Assembly (NCBI RefSeq): GCF_003130075.1
Contig: NZ_NRCW01000005.1
Coordinates: forward strand, 1-64,000
DNA length: 64,000 nucleotides
Origin: Aggregatibacter segnis
GTDB lineage: Bacteria > Pseudomonadota > Gammaproteobacteria > Enterobacterales > Pasteurellaceae
Direction: 5' to 3'
The translations under genes were made by a program, and so were the position numbers. Each line of letters begins with the position of its first letter. Positions within the stretch are counted from its first letter, which is position 1. The notes below the pieces were generated by a model. It was not told the origin of the DNA. It saw only the letters and a list, made by a program, of their open reading frames with translations, and did not search any database. Positions 20,397 to 30,755 of this stretch are shown here, in pieces.

Positions 20397-22619
20397 TTAA
20401 AACGTATATTTCAACGTCGCATAATAAGCACGACCCGGCTCATTGTAAGTATGCGCGTTATAATTGGTACTACTTGAAGAACGATAAAGTCGTTTATCAA
20501 ATAAGTTATTTACACCAACTCGAACACTCACGGTATTTTTCCAGTTGTAACCAGCACTTAATCCCCAAACTGCATAGCTACCGATATCAGAAGAATTTGC
20601 TAACTTACCATTTTCCATTCGGTTCTCCGGATTCTTACGAGAAGTTTGCTTGCCGTATTGCGTATAGGTCAACATGGTATCAAACGCCTCTGTAATTTGA
20701 TAGTTCAAACTGGAATTTAATGTATATTTTGGCACGATAGAAAGCGGGTTACCGGTATCTTTATTTTTGGTTTTGTGCATATAGGTGAAATTATTCACCC
20801 AAGATAATTTATCTTCAATTAATGGCAAGGTTAGGTTTCCTTCCAAACCTTCAATTACCGCACGGTTTGCATTGCCCCATTTATACACATAGTTTCCAAG
20901 AGAACTAAGGCCAACAAACTTGCCATCAGATACAATTTTGTTACGGTAATCGTTGCGGAAATAGGCAATGGAGGCTAATAGACCATCTTTATCATATTCA
21001 ATACCAATTTCCTTGTTCCAGCTGGTTTCCGGTTTAATCTCGCTGTTTCCTTGGAAATAACAGGTTTTGCCATTCGGTACATAGGTTGGACAACCTTGAC
21101 CTAAGGTAAACAGTAAGTAATTTGGGTTAGTTTGATAAAGGTTTGGTGCTTTATAGGCACGGGCAATGCCACCTTTTACTTTCCAATGGTCACTTAATCC
21201 TTGTAAGAAGTTTAAACCACCACTCACATTAGAGCCGGAATAAGTATTGTAATCATAGCGTAAAGACGGGGTGAGCACCGTTGATTTTGTTGCCGAAATA
21301 TTGTCTTCAACAAATACGGCCCATTCACTTTGACTGGAGTGTCCGCCACGAACATTCGGCACACCGCTCGGTAAGGTTTCTGTAAGATCATAAATGACTT
21401 TACCGCCAACACGTCTTCCCCCGAGCAATTGTGTCATAGAGGAAGTATCGTCTAAGCTACTGTGTGCTCCCTCAAAACCAACTGTCAGCATATGCTCGAC
21501 GCCGAAAGTAAACGGAATATAAAATTCAGAACTAAAACGGGTATTTTTTAAAACGGAATCTTTAAAATCAGAGGTGCTGGCATAACTGCCTTCCGGACCG
21601 CCGGCTAAAAATTCCGGCAAACGACTGTTTTTCGTTTTATCAAAGGCGAGATACGTTTTATTATCAAAATGATCAAATTTACCTTCATAAGTTAAGGCAT
21701 AATTTTGACGGTACAAACGCGCTGTTTCTGCTTTATTGGCGGCTAATGTTTTAGTTGCAGGATAATTGGCATTATTATAAAGCCCACTAGAACTATTTTG
21801 CGTATCGCCATTATAAATATTGCCTTGACGGCTAAAACCACTGTCTAAAGTTAACTTGTGATCTTTGTTGATATTCCACACTAAACGACCGTTAATATCT
21901 TTGTTACGTACGCCTTCACGACCTGCAATAGCCGGATCGCCATTAATGCCCACATCGTCCGCTTGAGTCTTATTCCAGTTACCATATAAACGGAATTGCA
22001 ATATGTCTTTAATTAGTGCACCGCTTAAATTGAAACCTACACGATTCGTCGCACCTTCTTTTCTATCTTCCGGTTGATTCGTATAATAGCTTATGCTCCC
22101 ATGCAAATCATTGGTAACAGGTTTGGTAATAATATTTACTACACCACCCATTGCTCCCGAACCATAACGTGCAGCTGCCGGACCACGCAACACCTCAACG
22201 GATTCAATGGCCTCTATCGGTATCCAGTTGCTATCACCGCGAGAATTTCGCTCTCCTCTCACCCCATAACGCTCCGCATTACGTGAAGTCACAGGTTTTC
22301 CATCGACTAAAATAAGCGTATTTTCAGGTCCCATTCCACGAATATCAATTTGGCGTTTATTTCCACGTTGTCCTGTAGCAGAGTTGCCAGTTAAGTTTAC
22401 CCCTGGCATTGTTCGTAACACATCAGAAATATCATTGGTGACGGGGCGTTTTGCTAAATCTTTTTCACTCACTATTGAAACACCAAGCGACTGTTTTACT
22501 TGACTTTCCGCTGTAACACGAATTTCATCCAACTGTTGTGTAGCCACCACAGCGTTTGCATTATTTACAAATAATGCAGTACTGAGCAAACTCAACATGA
22601 AAATAGATTGTTTTTGCAT
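20397..22619 (-). CDS. FepA-type TonB-dependent siderophore receptor
   Basis: A 740-residue outer-membrane receptor. A signal peptide (about 1-23) is followed by a TonB-box-like DEIRVTA and a plug domain with PGVNLTGNSATGQRG, IDIRGMGPENTLILVDGKPV and EVLRGPAAARYGSGAMGGVV, all hallmarks of the FepA/PfeA/IroN catecholate group. The rest is a 22-strand beta barrel ending in aromatic Phe. It therefore probably takes up ferric enterobactin-like siderophores; the exact ligand cannot be read from sequence. No siderophore synthesis or siderophore ABC transporter gene is next to it. Iron regulation is expected but I could not identify a convincing Fur box upstream. Confidence 0.88.
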   Translation of the reverse strand: MQKQSIFMLSLLSTALFVNNANAVVATQQLDEIRVTAESQVKQSLGVSIVSEKDLAKRPVTNDISDVLRTMPGVNLTGNSATGQRGNKRQIDIRGMGPENTLILVDGKPVTSRNAERYGVRGERNSRGDSNWIPIEAIESVEVLRGPAAARYGSGAMGGVVNIITKPVTNDLHGSISYYTNQPEDRKEGATNRVGFNLSGALIKDILQFRLYGNWNKTQADDVGINGDPAIAGREGVRNKDINGRLVWNINKDHKLTLDSGFSRQGNIYNGDTQNSSSGLYNNANYPATKTLAANKAETARLYRQNYALTYEGKFDHFDNKTYLAFDKTKNSRLPEFLAGGPEGSYASTSDFKDSVLKNTRFSSEFYIPFTFGVEHMLTVGFEGAHSSLDDTSSMTQLLGGRRVGGKVIYDLTETLPSGVPNVRGGHSSQSEWAVFVEDNISATKSTVLTPSLRYDYNTYSGSNVSGGLNFLQGLSDHWKVKGGIARAYKAPNLYQTNPNYLLFTLGQGCPTYVPNGKTCYFQGNSEIKPETSWNKEIGIEYDKDGLLASIAYFRNDYRNKIVSDGKFVGLSSLGNYVYKWGNANRAVIEGLEGNLTLPLIEDKLSWVNNFTYMHKTKNKDTGNPLSIVPKYTLNSSLNYQITEAFDTMLTYTQYGKQTSRKNPENRMENGKLANSSDIGSYAVWGLSAGYNWKNTVSVRVGVNNLFDKRLYRSSSSTNYNAHTYNEPGRAYYATLKYTF

Positions 22620-22772
22620 AAAATGCTCCTAAAGAAAAAGTATGTAATATATAGGGCGCTTATTCTAACGAAATAACACTTATTGTTGCAAATACAAATT
22701 AATTCCATTTATAAAATATTCTGTTTGGTTGGTATTTTCATATTGTGATTATGTTTCAATACTTAATTCTGG

Positions 22773-22800
22773 TTGAATTATTTTTTTGATGCAGTATTAT
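22773..22800 (+). promoter_or_regulatory. Candidate sigma-70 promoter of yhhQ
   Basis: TTGAAT (22773-22778) and TATTAT (22795-22800) are separated by 16 nt. A start near 22807 would give a leader of about 70 nt containing a small CTGCA/TGCAG hairpin and the preQ1 riboswitch. Confidence 0.55.
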
Positions 22801-22835
22801 TTGCGCCCTGCATTTTTGCAGACTCACAATATGTT

Positions 22836-22869
22836 CTGGGTTCCCTAACCCCAATTTAAACTAAAAAGG
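22836..22869 (+). ncRNA. preQ1-I riboswitch controlling yhhQ
   Basis: The segment begins CTGGGTTCCCTAACCCCA and ends in an A-rich tail TTTAAACTAAAAAGG. This is the compact preQ1 class I layout: a short P1 stem (TGGG with CCCA), a C-containing loop, then an A-rich strand that docks back. It resembles the well-studied Thermoanaerobacter tengcongensis aptamer as I recall it. The terminal GG belongs to the ribosome-binding site 7 nt before the yhhQ ATG and can pair with loop CC, giving translational repression on ligand binding. The gene it precedes (COG1738) is a known class member target. Confidence 0.85.
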
Positions 22870-22876
22870 TATTCAA

Positions 22877-23605
22877 ATGACACACACATTTTCGATCTTT
22901 AGCGATCGCCAAAAACGTCGAGCATTAGTTTTGCTCAGTTTCTTCCACATTTTTATCATTGCTGTCAGTAACTATTTAGTGCAGCTTCCTTTTGAAATTC
23001 ATGTGCCACTGACATTCTTCGGCGCACAAGAAGACTTTATGTTCCACAGCACCTGGGGCGCAATTACCTTCCCATTTATTTTCTTGGCGACGGATTTAAC
23101 CGTGCGTATCTTCGGTGCGAAAGAAGCACGTTGGATCATTTTCGTGGTAATGATTCCGGCATTAATTATCAGCTATGTGGTCTCAACCCTCTTTTCAGAT
23201 ACCCAATATCAAGGTCTACAAGCATTAACCGAATTTAATATGTTTGTGTTCCGCATTGCAGTCGCAAGTTTCTTCGCCTATGTTTTCGGACAATTATTAG
23301 ATGTTTTGGTATTCAATCGCTTACGCCAACTCAAAACTTGGTGGATAGCGCCAACCAGCTCCATGGTATTTGGCTCTATGGCAGACACTTATTTGTTCTT
23401 CGCGGTTGCCTTCTATGCCAGCAGCGATCCGTTTATGGCGGAACACTGGATGGAAATCGGCTTCGTCGATTATTTATTTAAATTATTCATCGGGTTACTG
23501 TTATTCGTCCCTGCTTACGGTGTATTCTTAAATATGATTCTACGTAAGATTCAACAACTGACTGCCGTTCTCGAAAATGACATGGAATTACCCCAAAATT
23601 CTTAA
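22877..23605 (+). CDS. yhhQ: Queuosine precursor transporter YhhQ
   Basis: YhhQ (COG1738, DUF165/VUT family) is an inner-membrane transporter for 7-cyano- or 7-aminomethyl-7-deazaguanine, the precursors of queuosine in tRNA. The 242-residue product has about six membrane spans, with the charged family motif FLATDLTVRIFGAKEARW and a C-terminal TM pair. It is preceded at 7 nt by the preQ1-I riboswitch, which independently supports the substrate. A terminator follows at 23621-23648. Confidence 0.93.
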   Translation: MTHTFSIFSDRQKRRALVLLSFFHIFIIAVSNYLVQLPFEIHVPLTFFGAQEDFMFHSTWGAITFPFIFLATDLTVRIFGAKEARWIIFVVMIPALIISYVVSTLFSDTQYQGLQALTEFNMFVFRIAVASFFAYVFGQLLDVLVFNRLRQLKTWWIAPTSSMVFGSMADTYLFFAVAFYASSDPFMAEHWMEIGFVDYLFKLFIGLLLFVPAYGVFLNMILRKIQQLTAVLENDMELPQNS

Positions 23606-23620
23606 AAAAGAAAGAATAAA

Positions 23621-23648
23621 AAAATGCCCTGAATCATCAGGGCATTTT
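23621..23648. terminator. Bidirectional terminator between yhhQ and hemY
   Basis: AAAATGCCCTGA and TCAGGGCATTTT form a perfect 12-bp stem with a 4-nt loop and flanking A and T runs, between convergent genes. Confidence 0.85.
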
Positions 23649-23662
23649 GTTTTTTGAAGAGA

Positions 23663-24937
23663 TTATTTTTGCGCTAAAAGTGCGGTCGGATTTTCTGATG
23701 TTTCTTCCGATAAGTTGAGATTTTCCACTGCCATCACAGACTTCAAACCATCTTCACGTAATTGTTGTGCTGCAGCCTTATCACCAACTTGCTCAAAGAC
23801 ATAAGATGCCATTGTAATGTCCGCCGGCTCCAATTTCTCTTTATTTGCGATTAACGCTTTAAACACCTCATTAGCTTTAGCAAAGTCATTGTTACGCACA
23901 TATAAATAACCAAGTGCACGATGCGCACAACATTGTGCCGATGTGTTCGCGCCTTTTAACCACTTGCTGATAAATTTCACCAACTTGCTGTTATCTTCAG
24001 GTTGCAAACGGCTGATTTGTTTAAACAATTCTTGCGTTAACGAGCTATTGTCACTATCTAATTTTTTCACTAACTCCAATATGAATTCATAAGCAGACTC
24101 ATGATCATTAGCATCAATTAAACGCGTGATTAACGCCAGTTTCACACGGGCATCATTGCGGCGTTTACGTGATTGCTCGTCCCACCAATCTAACAAACCA
24201 TCGACGCCTTCTTCGTTCATTTTCTCATCGAGCAATCCTTCTTCCACTTGGGTTTGTAATGCAACAAATTCCTGTGAGGTATACAAGCCGGATTTTTCGA
24301 TTTGGTCTAAAATATTATCTAGCGCCTGATAAGCTTTTGATTTTAAATAAATCTCAACGGCTAATTTAAGTACTTCCTTATTTTTCCCCGCCATCAACAA
24401 TAAGCTGTCAACGGAACTGCGCGCTGCCGGTAATTTATTTTGTTGTAATAAAATGCGGGTACGGGCAATTTCTAAAACCAAGCTATCAGAACCGGCAATT
24501 TCCGTTGCTTCCATTAAATAACGGTTAGCACTGAATTCATCGCCACGCTGTTGTGCTGCTTCTGCTGCTTTAATGAAGTTCAGCACCGGCTCATCAGAAT
24601 GCTTCGCATTTTTACCAATTAATTTTTCCGCTTTAGAATAATCCCCTTCATCCATACGCATTAAGCCTTCCAATGTTTGCTTTTGTGCTTTCGTGCGTTT
24701 ACGACGAGAAAACCAGCTGTATGTGTTGTTGCTTAAACGGAAAAAACGGCTAATGATAACTTCAATGCTGTACACCAAAGCTAAAGCGAGCACGAAGAAG
24801 ATCACTAAAGTGGTAATGGACATTTCGACGATATGACCTGCCGTTTCAATTCGCACATAACCCTGCTTACCCGCTAAATACGGACCGGCAATTAAGCTCG
24901 CCAGTAACAACAACATTAAAAATAGCACTCGTAACAT
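23663..24937 (-). CDS. hemY: HemY, TPR-containing inner membrane protein
   Basis: HemY is encoded at the end of the proteobacterial hemCDXY cluster; it is a membrane-anchored TPR protein implicated in heme metabolism, not the Gram-positive oxidase of the same name. The 424-residue product has two N-terminal membrane spans (about 1-20 and 40-62) and then helical TPR units (for example [17 protein letters not shown] and [17 protein letters not shown]). A USS core is near its 3' end. The gene starts 12 bp after hemX stops. Confidence 0.92.
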   Translation of the reverse strand: MLRVLFLMLLLLASLIAGPYLAGKQGYVRIETAGHIVEMSITTLVIFFVLALALVYSIEVIISRFFRLSNNTYSWFSRRKRTKAQKQTLEGLMRMDEGDYSKAEKLIGKNAKHSDEPVLNFIKAAEAAQQRGDEFSANRYLMEATEIAGSDSLVLEIARTRILLQQNKLPAARSSVDSLLLMAGKNKEVLKLAVEIYLKSKAYQALDNILDQIEKSGLYTSQEFVALQTQVEEGLLDEKMNEEGVDGLLDWWDEQSRKRRNDARVKLALITRLIDANDHESAYEFILELVKKLDSDNSSLTQELFKQISRLQPEDNSKLVKFISKWLKGANTSAQCCAHRALGYLYVRNNDFAKANEVFKALIANKEKLEPADITMASYVFEQVGDKAAAQQLREDGLKSVMAVENLNLSEETSENPTALLAQK

Positions 24938-24949
24938 AATCTATTTCTC

Positions 24950-26380
24950 CTATTGTTGTTGTCCTTGATTGGCATCAGGCTTAGTTTCATTCGCCGGCGC
25001 GGTGGCAGCCTCATTTTCTTTTCCAGTTGGCTCAGTTCCCGAATTCCCGTGCGACTCGAGTTCTTTATCCACAGAAAGGGTGATTTTTTGCACTTCTTGT
25101 GTTGGCTTATTCAACAATTTATCTAAGGCATTTAACCCACTTAACTGAGTCGGCACATCCACGTAAATTGATTGTTCTGCTAATTCATCCAAATTCTTCA
25201 AGAAGTTTTGAGCCACATCGGTATTGGTATCAAAATACGTCCGAATCCAAGAAGCCACAGTTTGTAAAGATTGTTTGTATAAATCGTTTTGTTGGCGCGG
25301 CACAGATAAAATTGCAATTTGTAAACGTAAACGAATATTCTCACGTAAATAAATATCTTGATTTGGCGCTAATAACGCTTTGTCATTCGCTTTCTTTGGG
25401 GTCACACGAATAAAATGATTTAAAAAACTCACCGCACTTTTTTCTGCATTTTCTTTCCAATCATCCAAAGAATCCGTCAATTTATCGTTGTTCGGATCTT
25501 CATCAAAATTCACGTTTAACACCGTTAATTCGTCGACATTGTTCGCAAGCTCCGATAGATCCTGCATGATGGCATTTTGGTCTACGTTATTAAGCGATAA
25601 TAGGTTTTTCAAATCTGCGTGAATGGCGTTACGTACCGAAGCTACCTCTGGCAACGCAACTTTCGATAAAGTTTCATCGGCTACTTTTAACAACGCGATG
25701 CTGGTGTCCACGTCATTATCTAACACCAACTTACGCAACGCATTATTGAGTAGAAAGTCCGCCTCGGTAAGCAACCAATCATTGGGTTGCTCTGCTTTTG
25801 CTTGGTTCGCCAAGCGTTGAACTTCTTGTTTCAACGCTGATAAGCTTTGTTCTTTAACAGCAATTTCCTGATGTAACGCGCCAATTTGTTCACTGGCCAT
25901 TTGCGAAAATGCAATAAGCTGTTGAAGCTGTGCTCTTTCGGCTTCAAAATTTTGTCCTTCGGCTACCACTACAGGCACTGACTGTTGTACTTTCCCTGAA
26001 AGTGCGGTCAATTTTTGTTGTATTTCCTCAACCTGTAACTGACCAAAATAATAGCCCGCGCCACCCAAACCTAGCGCAATTAAAATTGCTAACAAACCTA
26101 ATGCAGAACCGCCTTTTTTTACAACTACCGTTTCTTTTACAGGCGTTTCTTTTATTGTAGAAGCGTTAGCAACAGTTTCCGCTACAGCAGATTGCTGTTC
26201 CGAAGAGATCGTCTTTTCATTGTGTTCTTGTTGCATAGTGTTTACTTTATCCTCTATTGGGGTCTCAATTTGTTCAGTTAATGCCTCATCTTGTGTCGCT
26301 AAATCAAGATCTTCACTGATATCAATTTTCTGTTCCACTTCTGCATTCCGTTTCGACGGGTGAGATTTCTTGTTAGCCAT
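24950..26380 (-). CDS. hemX: HemX, membrane protein of the hemCDXY cluster
   Basis: HemX is annotated as a uroporphyrinogen-III C-methyltransferase-like protein, though no catalytic methyltransferase motif is visible here and the role is unclear. The 476-residue product has a charged, low-complexity cytoplasmic N terminus (1-90), one membrane span (about 93-113), a coiled coil (about 115-195) and a helical periplasmic domain, ending in a low-complexity Glu/Ala/Gln tail. It sits between hemD and hemY. Confidence 0.9.
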   Translation of the reverse strand: MANKKSHPSKRNAEVEQKIDISEDLDLATQDEALTEQIETPIEDKVNTMQQEHNEKTISSEQQSAVAETVANASTIKETPVKETVVVKKGGSALGLLAILIALGLGGAGYYFGQLQVEEIQQKLTALSGKVQQSVPVVVAEGQNFEAERAQLQQLIAFSQMASEQIGALHQEIAVKEQSLSALKQEVQRLANQAKAEQPNDWLLTEADFLLNNALRKLVLDNDVDTSIALLKVADETLSKVALPEVASVRNAIHADLKNLLSLNNVDQNAIMQDLSELANNVDELTVLNVNFDEDPNNDKLTDSLDDWKENAEKSAVSFLNHFIRVTPKKANDKALLAPNQDIYLRENIRLRLQIAILSVPRQQNDLYKQSLQTVASWIRTYFDTNTDVAQNFLKNLDELAEQSIYVDVPTQLSGLNALDKLLNKPTQEVQKITLSVDKELESHGNSGTEPTGKENEAATAPANETKPDANQGQQQ

Positions 26381-26409
26381 AATATTTACCTATAAAGAAA
26401 AAATGTGGT

Positions 26410-27156
26410 TTAACGACATTGTAATAAGGTTTGTAATAACGTTCTATTGTCTGAACACGGGCAAACCGTCACTTGTTGCCAACCTAACGCTTGCGCCAAA
26501 TGGGCAATACGCTCACTGATTGTAATAAGGTGACAACTTTTTAGCCAATTATGTTCGCTTTGCGGAACAAAATCCACTAATTGGGTGAGTATTTCAGCAC
26601 TGGTCACGACTATCGTTTGTACGCCAGCTCGTTTGCACAAACTGGTTTGCTCCGCTTGATTATAAACGAGAGGTTCACGTCGATAGCATTCGACAATTTC
26701 AATACTACCGCCACGTTGTTGTGCCTGTTCGGCAAAAAACTCGCGACCACCATTGCCGCGCAAAATTAATACCGTTTTCTCAGACAAATCCTGCATCATG
26801 GATAACTGCAATAATCCTTCACTATTTTCTTGCATAGTCGGATAGTGAACAACCATTTCTGTCATGGCAGCAAAATACTGAGCCGTACTTTTCCCGACGG
26901 CAAAATAGGATAAGTCATCACGCCACTTGAAACCGGTGTTTTTAATGGCTTTATCCGCAAAATCTACCGCATTTTTAGAAACAGCAAAGACATAATCGCC
27001 AGGTTTCAGCTTCGCTAATCTCGCTGGCAATTCGTTCAGTTCCGCCCCGCGAGTAATTTGAAATAGGGGTAAATGCAACGCAACGATGCCGGCTTTCACC
27101 AACATCTCAACCAGTTGTTCTCCACGTTCGTCAGGGCGTGTCACCAAAACAGCCAT
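26410..27156 (-). CDS. hemD: Uroporphyrinogen-III synthase
   Basis: HemD closes hydroxymethylbilane with inversion of ring D to give uroporphyrinogen III. The roughly 248-residue product fits the two-domain family, with an N-terminal VLVTRPDERGEQLVEML and a central ILRGNGGREFFAEQAQQRG. Family sequence conservation is low, so position is strong support. An in-frame TTG occurs at 27162, but the ATG at 27156 is preferred. It begins about 10 bp after hemC ends. Confidence 0.93.
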   Translation of the reverse strand: MAVLVTRPDERGEQLVEMLVKAGIVALHLPLFQITRGAELNELPARLAKLKPGDYVFAVSKNAVDFADKAIKNTGFKWRDDLSYFAVGKSTAQYFAAMTEMVVHYPTMQENSEGLLQLSMMQDLSEKTVLILRGNGGREFFAEQAQQRGGSIEIVECYRREPLVYNQAEQTSLCKRAGVQTIVVTSAEILTQLVDFVPQSEHNWLKSCHLITISERIAHLAQALGWQQVTVCPCSDNRTLLQTLLQCR

Positions 27157-27165
27157 ATTCAACTC

Positions 27166-28092
27166 TTATGCGTAAATATTTTGCAAAATCTTGTCAGCAC
27201 CTTGTGCCAAAAGTTGCTCGGCAATTTGCACGCCCAAAACCTCAGCATTTTCTGCCGCACTTTGACCTTCCGCACGAATAATTGTTGAACCGTCAACACT
27301 CCCCACCAAGGCTCGCAAGTACAACATGCTCTCACACAACACGGCATAACCACCAATAGGCACTTGGCAACCGCCTTGTAGGCGATTATTCATGGCGCGT
27401 TCCGCCAACACACAATAAGTCGTTTCGACATCAGCCAACGGTGCTAATAATTGTTTCACCTGTTCGTCATTCGTACGGCATTCAATCCCTACAGCGCCTT
27501 GCCCGGCAGCAGGAAGTGACTGTTCTACCTCAATAAAAGAAGTAATTCGAGCTGCCAATCCCAAACGGATTAAACCGGCAGAAGCCAAAATAATCGCATC
27601 AAAATCACCGTTGTCCAGTTTGCTCAAACGCGTCCCCACATTGCCTCGCAAAGAGCGAATTTCCAAATCCGGACGTAAGGCTTTTAGCTGACACTGACGA
27701 CGCAAACTGGATGTACCGACGATGGCTCCTGTAGGCAACTCGGCTAAAGTGCGGTAAGTATTTGAAACGAATGCATCACGCGGATCTTCACGCTTACAAA
27801 TGACGGATAAACCTAGCCCCTCAGGAAATTGCATCGGCACGTCTTTCATAGAATGCACAGCGATGTCCGCTTCATTATTCAACAATGCATTTTCCAATTC
27901 TTTCACAAACAAACCTTTACCACCGATTTTCGCCAACGGCGAATCTAAAATCACATCGCCTTTAGTGACCATTGTCACCAATTCGATAGATAAATCGGGA
28001 TACAGTTGTTGTAAACGCGCTTTCACAAAGTTTGCCTGCCACAATGCTAATGGGCTTTGACGAGTGGCAATTTTTAAAGTTTTTTTAAACAT
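27166..28092 (-). CDS. hemC: Porphobilinogen deaminase (hydroxymethylbilane synthase)
   Basis: HemC polymerises four porphobilinogens into hydroxymethylbilane. The 308-residue product contains [34 protein letters not shown] and [11 protein letters not shown], in which Cys242 would carry the dipyrromethane cofactor. The frame is open to 28206, but [16 protein letters not shown] at 28092 is the family N terminus. Divergent from cyaA, a classical gamma-proteobacterial arrangement. Confidence 0.97.
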   Translation of the reverse strand: MFKKTLKIATRQSPLALWQANFVKARLQQLYPDLSIELVTMVTKGDVILDSPLAKIGGKGLFVKELENALLNNEADIAVHSMKDVPMQFPEGLGLSVICKREDPRDAFVSNTYRTLAELPTGAIVGTSSLRRQCQLKALRPDLEIRSLRGNVGTRLSKLDNGDFDAIILASAGLIRLGLAARITSFIEVEQSLPAAGQGAVGIECRTNDEQVKQLLAPLADVETTYCVLAERAMNNRLQGGCQVPIGGYAVLCESMLYLRALVGSVDGSTIIRAEGQSAAENAEVLGVQIAEQLLAQGADKILQNIYA

Positions 28093-28215
28093 AATAACGA
28101 GATATGAAAGTGATCTTATGTGCTTTATCCTACCATTGTTAGCCCGTATTGTCAGTTTCCATTTAATTTTTTTGCTTTCCTGAAGTACTGGTGATAGAGT
28201 ACCCACCAGCCAAGT

Positions 28216-30747
28216 ATGACTGTTGTAAAAAAGTTAGGATACGAATTGAAGTTTGATCTCAATGAAGCCAAAAAACGCGTGGACTTTCTAGATAAATTAC
28301 GCATTGATCGCGCTTTATCCGACACGACTGAATCCTTTCAACTTGTCTTTAAAGTCATTCCTTTGTTACTTCATTTTAACCATCCAGATCTTCCCTGCTA
28401 TGTTGCGAACGCGCCAACCGGGATTGCACGTTTTTCTCTCAGTGGTTTTCAACAAGACTACCTTGCTAGAACACTTTCTGAAGAACAAAGAAAAAACATT
28501 CAAAAAAATCACCGCACTTTTGAGCAAGAAGCAATTCTAGGCGTATATGTGATGGGCAGTATTGCCTCCATCGCACAAACACCATCTTCCGATTTGGATA
28601 TCTGGATTTGTCATCAAGAAGATTTAAGCCAAAGCGCGCTCGACCTATTACAACAAAAAACTAATGCAATTCAGCAATGGGCAAAACGTCTTCAAGTAGA
28701 AATTAACTTCTATTTTATGGATCAAAAACGTTTCCGTTGTTTTCGTTATGCCGAACCGATGGACGGTGAAAATTGTGGTTCAACACAATACATGTTACTG
28801 CTGGACGAGTTTTACCGCTCTGCCATACGCCTTGCCGGCAAACCTTTGTTATGGCTACATTTATTGGTTGAACGTGAAGAAAATTATGAAGCAGAAATTG
28901 AGCGTTTAACTCAAGAAGGACAACTGGATTTAAACGATTGGGTGGACTTTGGTGGATTAGGTTCGTTCTCGGCAAACGAATATTTCGGTGCAAGCCTGTG
29001 GCAACTCTATAAAGGCATTGATTATCCGTACAAATCCCTGCTCAAAATTTTATTACTTGAGGCCTATTCTTGGGACTATCCAAACACCTTCTTAATTTCT
29101 CGCGAATTTAAGCACGCCTTACTGAATGGCGATATGAACGTCGAACACCGATTTGATGCTTATTTAGCCATGTTACAGCGGGTTACCGATTATTTAACCC
29201 GTCAAAAAGAATTCAAACGGTTGGACTTTGTACGTTGCTGTTTTTATATCAAAGTACACGAAAATGAAGTGGCCCCCGGGGAAACGAACTGGCGTTTAGA
29301 TGAACTGTTCAAACTGGCTCAACAATGGGGATGGAAGTGCGGTCAATTAGAGTGCCTCAATAATCGCCGACATTGGAAAATCAAACAAACCATGAAAATA
29401 CATAATAGTTTGATTAAATTCCTCATGTTGAGCTATCGCAACTTAGTCCATTTTGCACGTAAACACCAAGTAAATGCCAGCATCATGCCACAAGACATGA
29501 GCGTGCTAACACGTAAACTGTACGCTGCTTTTGAAGAGTTGCCGGGTAAAGTGACCTTACTCAACCCACAACTGGCTGTGGATTTATCAGAACCGGCGTT
29601 GACGTTTATTGAAGTCAAACATAATCGACATTTTAAAGACGGTTGGTATGTCATCAATCAAACGCCGGACGTGGAAGGTTGTCGTCATCCTCGTTATATC
29701 GAATATAACGAAAGCTTGAATAAACTTGTGGCTTGGGCCTATTTCAATCGTTTATTAAACGCCAATACGCAATTATTTATTTCTAGCGATAACATAGAAC
29801 TAAAAACGTTGCGCCAGTTTGTCACCGACCTCCGTTTAACATTCCCGATTGAAACGACCTTTGCAAGCAACGCCGATCTCAGCCATCCTTGCGAAATCCG
29901 TAGTCTTGCCGTCATTATCAATTTAACTCAAGATCCGACGCAACAGTTGAAGGACATCAAGCCCACCATCCAAGCCAGTGATTTGTTTAGCTTTGGTCCG
30001 AATGAAGAAAGCTTGGTTGGCAGCATTGACTTAACTTACCGTAATGTATGGAATGAGGTCAGAACATTACATTTTGAAGGAGCAAATGCGATTTTATTGG
30101 CGTTAAAAGTGCTTTCCAACAAAATTTATCGTGGTGCGCCATCACCGAAATTTGTACAAGTTTTTTGTTATAGCCGTTACTATCGACATGCCTTACGCCG
30201 CATCGTCACAACACTCATTAATAAATGTATCAGCATTCAACTTGGGGTCACCGAGCCGCCAAAAAATAATTTATTGCGAGTGGCAGGGAAAAACTGGCAA
30301 TTTTTCTTTGAAGAACGCGGTATTAGTTTGCAAGAAATTCATCACGGACGGGTCACAAAAACACATCAATTTGACACCGCACTTAATAAAAAAGCAGCGG
30401 CAACGGATCCGGTTCCAACGAAGCATCAAAAGTATCCACGAGAAATCGATCGATTTGCAACGGAAGGTTTCCTGCAATTCTTCTTTGAAGATAATCCGAA
30501 CGGTAGTTTTAACGTTTATATTTTAGATGAACTTAATCGCCTTGAGGTTTACCGCAACTGTGATGGTACAAAAGAGAAAAAAATTCATGAGATAAATCGA
30601 ATTTATCAACTCTCAGGCTTGGATGAAAATGAGAATCCGTATAAAATCGTACAACGCGATTTTAATTATCCACAATTCTACCAATTATTAATGACAGAAG
30701 AAGGAATAACGATTGTTCCTTTCCATAGCCGTTTGGCTTTGTCTTGA
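28216..30747 (+). CDS. cyaA: Class I adenylate cyclase
   Basis: CyaA makes cAMP, the CRP co-activator; in Haemophilus cAMP-CRP also triggers competence. The 843-residue product aligns end to end with enterobacterial CyaA as I recall it. The N-terminal catalytic half includes the nucleotidyltransferase-type [20 protein letters not shown] and [17 protein letters not shown], and the C-terminal half carries the regulatory region with FASE-like [13 protein letters not shown]. Start at 28216 fits the family N terminus. The hemC-cyaA intergenic region is 123 bp. Confidence 0.96.
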   Translation: MTVVKKLGYELKFDLNEAKKRVDFLDKLRIDRALSDTTESFQLVFKVIPLLLHFNHPDLPCYVANAPTGIARFSLSGFQQDYLARTLSEEQRKNIQKNHRTFEQEAILGVYVMGSIASIAQTPSSDLDIWICHQEDLSQSALDLLQQKTNAIQQWAKRLQVEINFYFMDQKRFRCFRYAEPMDGENCGSTQYMLLLDEFYRSAIRLAGKPLLWLHLLVEREENYEAEIERLTQEGQLDLNDWVDFGGLGSFSANEYFGASLWQLYKGIDYPYKSLLKILLLEAYSWDYPNTFLISREFKHALLNGDMNVEHRFDAYLAMLQRVTDYLTRQKEFKRLDFVRCCFYIKVHENEVAPGETNWRLDELFKLAQQWGWKCGQLECLNNRRHWKIKQTMKIHNSLIKFLMLSYRNLVHFARKHQVNASIMPQDMSVLTRKLYAAFEELPGKVTLLNPQLAVDLSEPALTFIEVKHNRHFKDGWYVINQTPDVEGCRHPRYIEYNESLNKLVAWAYFNRLLNANTQLFISSDNIELKTLRQFVTDLRLTFPIETTFASNADLSHPCEIRSLAVIINLTQDPTQQLKDIKPTIQASDLFSFGPNEESLVGSIDLTYRNVWNEVRTLHFEGANAILLALKVLSNKIYRGAPSPKFVQVFCYSRYYRHALRRIVTTLINKCISIQLGVTEPPKNNLLRVAGKNWQFFFEERGISLQEIHHGRVTKTHQFDTALNKKAAATDPVPTKHQKYPREIDRFATEGFLQFFFEDNPNGSFNVYILDELNRLEVYRNCDGTKEKKIHEINRIYQLSGLDENENPYKIVQRDFNYPQFYQLLMTEEGITIVPFHSRLALS

Positions 30748-30755
30748 GGTGTAAC

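Noticed and set aside
22640..22700. Possible Fur box upstream of the TonB receptor gene
   Set aside because: The region is AT-rich and only loosely resembles the Fur consensus; I could not place a site with adequate matches.
28093..28215. CRP site in the hemC-cyaA gap
   Set aside because: A GTGATCTTATGTGC stretch has only one plausible half-site, so I do not call it.
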